Position numbers and translations under genes: made by a program
In this document: positions 7,301 through 9,914 of the stretch, piece by piece
Position numbering within the stretch: the first letter of the stretch is position 1
How the letters are laid out: each line of letters opens with the position of its first letter
NCBI GenBank assembly: GCA_050695155.1
Contig: JBOGTO010000648.1
Coordinates: 1-9,914 of the forward strand
Source: CF-113 sp050695155
GTDB lineage: Bacteria; Chloroflexota; Ktedonobacteria; Ktedonobacterales; Ktedonobacteraceae
Reading direction: 5' to 3'
Length of the DNA: 9,914 nt
The notes under the pieces: model-generated
Told to the model about the DNA's origin: nothing
The model's database searches: none
The model's input: only the letters and a program-made list of their open reading frames with translations

Positions 7301-7379
7301 GGACGGCAGGATATATGTAGAGAGTAATGGCATCCCCGGCGAAGGCTCGACATTCTACATCCAGCTTCCTCTGGCCTGA
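4302..7379 (+). CDS. Multi-pass membrane sensor histidine kinase with GAF domains
   Basis: A 1025-residue kinase anchored in the membrane. Hydrophobic helices lie near residues 31-52, 62-84, 104-126, 139-157, 166-190, 203-223, 233-254, 267-284, 327-345 and 352-371. The block with SPADFFFMFTYILTFAGLL, the YPFWDILLVL segment and ADTLYAM resembles an 8-9 TM input module that I recall at the front of many diguanylate cyclases and kinases. A charged helical linker (372-405) is followed by a GAF region at about 405-553 and a second at about 565-775; the latter is widened by a low-complexity stretch near 640-715. HisKA carries the phospho-acceptor His804 (ASHELRTPL). The HATPase domain has the N box (NLCTNALKYSP, 920-930), G1 (DKGNGI, 955-960), F box (FQRF, 969-972) and G2 (GSGLGL, 985-990), so it should be active. 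There is no receiver domain, and no response regulator is present in the window. The signal is unknown. A membrane glycosyltransferase gene follows after 70 bases. Confidence 0.94.
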   Translation: MPVHKSELDIKAVVTDALNQNYLKKLGRQTYIATAIVIFICVVSLIWLVFHIGGKTPVARSTLLVFYANSMYAFASFVGAIWCFQTVHRAGNGPVRLTTRHRNAWLLIGLGLLSNGIGGAIYTYLEDYVMKNPVPSPADFFFMFTYILTFAGLLIMPTFPKTRQSFMLIILDTLIITLCILDISWFFVLRPIFATFTDLAQIYVAASYPFWDILLVLAIVLLIYQRTGPVLNPSLIICGIGIFAQIGADTLYAMTIPTNTYNTGTWYIDTFWFIGYLLIGLSAPYQYASIARRAYRDREHPKAHTRLADDATINRAGKVRDHSFLSSGALIYIPIAALVAVILYSEIAHIHDSLLIIIGACIGLLLASRFVVSNYENERLLSERDQRREQADMLRMLTAQLTEEIQLNSLITRIVTIGTTALGFDTAALLLVETYVQPEVSEFNLLVCAASDTFDSVATWQLEAERFQYCDILSGKPVDVYWPEKWVQLPEGLTEWQKEQQVLSTLFIPLVTQGKNLGCLAFSSRTLRSFDENQQYLATAFAEQAARTIEQAHFYEEAREHELFAQALTTVAARLNSAVATGAGVGTEIQQLICTEGARALQADYAILYTPVRSDMLAPVAAACRDQNAGSLPGDWPPIRARTPETQALTSLQPELMPIIDMASSGFLPAITGPMLALPMPVQQQRSLTTTTAPMSVPSGGLRGRKLISLRNVLLQRSVRTAIFAPLIVGNQAVALLVLARSSAPDAHHKRSYTRADLEQARDFAEQATIAFTNAQLYQQIRMAHRQLQELDQLKDQFMITASHELRTPLTSVQGYLELLAQFGDKVPPEQRQEFLQKARRGCDELVLLLSNVMDASRLEVEAGIRQAHLESVSVQRVIQDVITLIEPQVHQEHRQAYTRIPDHLEVRADPARLRQVMLNLCTNALKYSPSGTPIAFNARVYYDQRPSALISVADKGNGIRPEDQAQVFQRFVRLESDLNSPVRGSGLGLYISRRLIEAMDGRIYVESNGIPGEGSTFYIQLPLA

Positions 7380-7400
7380 TATTCCTACCTGATATTCCTA
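7375..7400 (+). repeat. Perfect 13-bp tandem duplication over the kinase stop codon
   Basis: CCTGATATTCCTA occurs twice without a gap (7375-7387 and 7388-7400). The first copy holds the kinase stop TGA (7377-7379). The second copy repeats a TGA at 7390-7392. Replication slippage is the simplest origin. The rest of the 70-base gap to the next gene shows no terminator hairpin. Confidence 0.85.
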
Positions 7401-7449
7401 TTGTACCGGTTAGTCCTGTAAGATTTGTTCCCCGTCCGTTATATGGGAT

Positions 7450-9468
7450 ATGAACATTCGCGATTTCGAAACATCAACAGGAACTACCGGGTCTGCAAGT
7501 CGTGAGGGTACCGCGCGGAAAAATGGACGCGAAGTTTCACCCTGGTACTGGCAGTGGATAGGGAGCCGCAAAATTTCATCATCCAAAATAACTATCTGGC
7601 CTCTTTTGATCTGTCTGCTGATCGCCCTGCTGGTGCGCTCCTGGCTGGCATATCACACACAAGGCTTCATTGATGGCGACGAGGCTCTGGTAGGCGTACA
7701 GGCGCAGCACATTCTCCAGGGCCAGTTTCCCACCTATTTCTACAACCAGCCCTACATGGGCAGCCTGGAAGCCTATCTGATGGCAATCATTTTTGCCATC
7801 GCAGGCTCTTCCGTCTGGACGCTGCGCGCCGAACCCATCTTGCTTTCGCTGGTGGTCGTCTGGCTCACCTGGAAACTCGCGGGCGCGCTGGCCGATACCG
7901 CGCATTTGCCGCAGCACGCCAAACAATGGTTTATGAACATCGCGGCGCTACTGGCAGCCATCCCTCCTTTATACGATACCGTACTCGAAATGCGCATGTT
8001 GGGCGGTTACATCGAAATATTCATCCTGATGCTGGTTTTGTTGCTCTCCGCTCTGCAACTCACCAATCGCCGCCGGGCTGGCGCGCCCAGGCGCGAACTC
8101 GCGCTGCGCTGGGTTGGCATCGGTTTCGTGATCGGCCTGGGTTTCTGGGTCAATCCCCTCATAATCTATGCGGTTCTGGCGATTGCGCTCTGGCTGGCCT
8201 GGGATGGTGTGAGAATAGTACATAAATTCCGCTCCTTCCAACCATTGTGGCGCTTGATGCTCTTGCCCGCGCTGGCAGCTTTGCCCGCCTGTATCATTGG
8301 TATGACTCCAGCCCTTGTATGGGGAGCCAGAAACCAGTGGCAGAACTTCACCTACATGCTGCAACTGGGCGCTAACACCCCGCTGCGTCCCGAAGTGGTG
8401 TCGCAATATCCTACGCGTATGACGCAGATCGTCGGGCAGATAAACCTCTATGCCGGTTGCGTCGGGCCGCGCATCATTGGCGGCTCGCTGCCCCAACAAA
8501 ATCCAAATTTTGATATACTCGCGGCTCCTACATATATACTTGGTGTGTTCTGTATCCTGGCTGCTACTACGCTGGTCGGGCTTTCCTTCGCGCAGCCTAT
8601 CGGCATCGTATCACCGACTCTGGCGCGTTTCCAGCCGCTCCTGTTGCGTGTTCGCCGCATGGCAGCCCTACCACTCATCTTTGTAGCGACTACAACGCTA
8701 ATTTTCTGCGCCACGCGCACCGCCGCTATCGGCCTCTGGCATTGCCAGTTCGATCTCGCGGGACGTTACGCCACGCCCTTAATGCTGGTCATGCCGTTCT
8801 TATTCGCGGCCATCTTCACTGCCCTTTTCCTGTCCGAAGCAACATTCTATCGTTCCGCGCAAAAAGAATCCCCCACGATGGAAAATGAACCTGTAATGGG
8901 TCAACCTGCCTCTGCTGTCCTCTCTCCTGGTTGGCTAAGGCAACGAACTGTGCTGGTGGTAATGGTGGGGTTTCTGGCGCTATCGATTCTATTGCAAGCG
9001 GGTTTGTATGGCCTTGCTGACCCTGGCAGAACCTTTCAATCACCCTATTGCACCTACGCGCCCGCCAACAACGACGCCATTATCAGCTACATGCAGCGCG
9101 AACATATTCATTATGCCTGGGCGATTAACTGGCTCGCCTTCCCTATCGTCTTCAAATCAAGCGGCGACATAATCATGTCCGACCCGCTGCCTCTCATCCG
9201 TCATAATTACATGCTGGATCGCATACCAGCCTATACCAGCGCCGTCTCTAACGCCGATCGACCCAGCATGGTCGTGCTTGCCAAACACAACGACCCCTAT
9301 CCATTGCTCTTACAAATGCTCGATAAGCAGCACGTCACCTATCGCGTCGCCCGTTTCCCGGCGCAACAAGGGCGTGACGTATTAGTAGTCACGCCCCTCA
9401 ATCGAACGGTCGATCCCACTTCTTCAGCCGCCTACTTCAATGTGTTCGTCTGTAGTTTGGATCTCTGA
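7450..9468 (+). CDS. GT39-like integral membrane glycosyltransferase (GT-C fold)
   Basis: A 672-residue polytopic membrane protein. A polar N-terminus (1-46) precedes a first helix (about 48-66), then an extracytoplasmic loop with the acidic motif DGDEA (75-79), the place where GT-C enzymes of the PMT/ArnT type carry their catalytic acidic residue. The following stretch (ILQGQFPTYFYNQPYMGSLEAYL) is typical of bacterial family-39-like proteins. About ten further helices follow, with AGRYATPLM (437-445) resembling the conserved RY-P segment of the family, and the last helix near 500-520. Residues 521-672 form a soluble, probably extracytoplasmic tail. Such enzymes move a sugar from a lipid-phosphate carrier to a protein, lipid or polysaccharide; donor and acceptor are unknown here. 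ATG 7450 is the only reasonable start, yet no good ribosome site precedes it. With no separate promoter visible, co-transcription with the kinase is likely. Confidence 0.83.
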   Translation: MNIRDFETSTGTTGSASREGTARKNGREVSPWYWQWIGSRKISSSKITIWPLLICLLIALLVRSWLAYHTQGFIDGDEALVGVQAQHILQGQFPTYFYNQPYMGSLEAYLMAIIFAIAGSSVWTLRAEPILLSLVVVWLTWKLAGALADTAHLPQHAKQWFMNIAALLAAIPPLYDTVLEMRMLGGYIEIFILMLVLLLSALQLTNRRRAGAPRRELALRWVGIGFVIGLGFWVNPLIIYAVLAIALWLAWDGVRIVHKFRSFQPLWRLMLLPALAALPACIIGMTPALVWGARNQWQNFTYMLQLGANTPLRPEVVSQYPTRMTQIVGQINLYAGCVGPRIIGGSLPQQNPNFDILAAPTYILGVFCILAATTLVGLSFAQPIGIVSPTLARFQPLLLRVRRMAALPLIFVATTTLIFCATRTAAIGLWHCQFDLAGRYATPLMLVMPFLFAAIFTALFLSEATFYRSAQKESPTMENEPVMGQPASAVLSPGWLRQRTVLVVMVGFLALSILLQAGLYGLADPGRTFQSPYCTYAPANNDAIISYMQREHIHYAWAINWLAFPIVFKSSGDIIMSDPLPLIRHNYMLDRIPAYTSAVSNADRPSMVVLAKHNDPYPLLLQMLDKQHVTYRVARFPAQQGRDVLVVTPLNRTVDPTSSAAYFNVFVCSLDL

Positions 9469-9496
9469 CGTACCAGGGCGGGGGCAGAGCCACCAG

Positions 9497-9583
9497 CCAG
9501 GGCGGGGCAAGCCCGGCCCCTACCCTATACGGCAGTATGGATCGCTACGTAGTAGGGTAGGGGCCGGGCTTGCCCCGCCCTGG
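9497..9583. terminator. Perfect 31-bp inverted repeat, likely two-way transcription stop
   Basis: The arms at 9497-9527 and 9553-9583 are exact reverse complements over 31 bases (outer end CCAGGGCGGGG, inner end CCCCTACCCTA) around a 25-base loop. The element sits 28 bases after the glycosyltransferase stop and 4 bases beyond the end of the convergent zinc-protein gene. For plus-strand transcripts a CTCTTTTT tract follows at 9592-9599, about 12 bases after the stem. The core GTAGGGGC is shared with the palindrome at 3066-3218. An extra copy of CCAGGGCGGGG at 9473-9483 lies in direct orientation just upstream. It is best read as a dispersed palindromic repeat that also stops transcription; the latter is inference. 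Confidence 0.75.
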
Positions 9584-9587
9584 ATCT

Positions 9588-9755
9588 CTAGCTCTTTTTG
9601 TTGGCCGCTTCAGCGGCATCAGCCTGTTTCTTTATCAATAATGGGACATGTTGCTCGCAGAAGCGGAATGTGCGCCCGCCTGGCAACAACTGGGCATAGG
9701 CGGCTGGCTCCCCGCAGCTATCGCAGCGCCCCACATGCGTTTTTACAGCTTTCAT
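9588..9755 (-). CDS. Small zinc-ribbon protein (55 aa)
   Basis: A 55-residue protein with Cys11-x2-Cys14 (CDSC) and Cys33-x2-His36 (CEQH) separated by 18 residues, a likely single zinc site of the CxxC/CxxH ribbon type. The linker (EPAAYAQLLPGGRTFRF) looks like two short strands. The tail 39-55 is helical and charged (LIKKQADAAEAANKKS). The pattern resembles short actinobacterial proteins of unknown function (DUF7455-like), recalled and not checked. ATG 9755 is chosen because an AGGAAGGAAG ribosome site (9773-9764) ends 8 bases before it and a promoter places the transcript start near 9789; the in-frame ATG at 9812 lies upstream of that start. The role is unknown; binding of nucleic acid or a protein partner through the zinc ribbon is possible. 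It is convergent with the glycosyltransferase and stands alone in the window. Confidence 0.82.
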   Translation of the reverse strand: MKAVKTHVGRCDSCGEPAAYAQLLPGGRTFRFCEQHVPLLIKKQADAAEAANKKS

Positions 9756-9795
9756 AGGTAAAGCTTCCTTCCTGAATTGAATATCATTCACCCTC

Positions 9796-9825
9796 ATCAT
9801 ATCACAAAGCATGAGAGAGCATCAA
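9796..9825 (-). promoter_or_regulatory. Extended -10 promoter of the small zinc protein gene
   Basis: On the minus strand TTGATG (9825-9820, four of six -35 matches) is followed after 18 bases by TATGAT (9801-9796, five of six), which is preceded by TGA (9804-9802) and so forms an extended -10. Transcription would begin near 9789 with a leader of about 34 bases that holds the ribosome site. Confidence 0.6.
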
Positions 9826-9861
9826 AATTTTCTGGCCTGTTCAGCATTTGGAGGTCCTGGC

Positions 9862-9914
9862 TGTCATCCTGAGCGCAGCGAAGGATCTGCGCGCTGAACA
9901 CCGAGATCCTTCGC
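9862..9914. repeat. Dispersed palindromic repeat, cut by the window end
   Basis: The segment 9862-9888 begins TGTCATCCTGAG and ends GCGAAGGATCT. Its last 11 bases (9878-9888) are repeated as an exact reverse complement at 9904-9914 after a 15-base spacer, and the match runs to the last base of the window, so the right arm probably continues outside. I recall this motif as a common intergenic repeat in Chloroflexota and some other bacteria. The stretch 9826-9861 shows nothing recognisable. Confidence 0.7.

Noticed and set aside
9756..9812. Nineteen-residue N-terminal extension of the zinc protein from ATG 9812
   Set aside because: The ATG lies upstream of the predicted transcript start, has no ribosome site, and the extension lacks conserved-looking features.
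1..9914. CRISPR array, integrase, transposase, tRNA or rRNA
   Set aside because: No regularly spaced repeats, cloverleaf-like segments or matching protein motifs were seen in either strand.

Overview
The window looks like chromosomal DNA from a Chloroflexota bacterium, most likely the class Ktedonobacteria. This is inferred from three things: a small XRE-type regulator of a kind I associate with that class, several GC-rich palindromic intergenic repeats with a GTAGGG core, and a repeat at the right end containing GAGCGCAGCGAAGGATCT, which I recall from Chloroflexota genomes. No rRNA, tRNA, CRISPR array, transposase or phage gene is visible. Base composition and codon use look even across the genes, so nothing marks a recently acquired island.

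Layout. (1) 1-1866: the 3' part of a DHA2-type MFS drug exporter, whose last codons run into a hairpin repeat, followed by a TetR regulator with its own strong promoter and a TTG start. (2) 1895-3057: a near-consensus extended -10 promoter drives a 96-aa XRE-type regulator and, 21 bases on, a type I methionine aminopeptidase with all metal ligands present. (3) 3066-3218: a nested inverted repeat fills the gap before a convergent gene. (4) 3234-4055 (minus): a beta-keto acid cleavage enzyme (BKACE/Kce, DUF849). (5) 4056-4301: a divergent intergenic region with one promoter per direction. (6) 4302-9468: a 1025-aa membrane sensor histidine kinase (about 10 TM, two GAF regions, HisKA, HATPase), then a 672-aa GT39-like membrane glycosyltransferase, probably co-transcribed. 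(7) 9497-9583: a hairpin with perfect 31-bp arms separates the glycosyltransferase from a convergent 55-aa zinc-ribbon protein (minus, 9588-9755). (8) 9862-9914: the left part of another dispersed palindromic repeat, cut by the window end.

How the parts may work together: the TetR protein is a plausible regulator of the adjacent exporter. The XRE protein and the aminopeptidase form a likely two-gene operon. The kinase lacks a response regulator in this window. Both convergent gene junctions are occupied by long GC-rich inverted repeats, which suggests a role as two-way transcription barriers or a preference for safe insertion sites. I do not see a clear new multi-gene system. The least ordinary items are the XRE-aminopeptidase pair, the small zinc protein, and the repeat family at gene ends.
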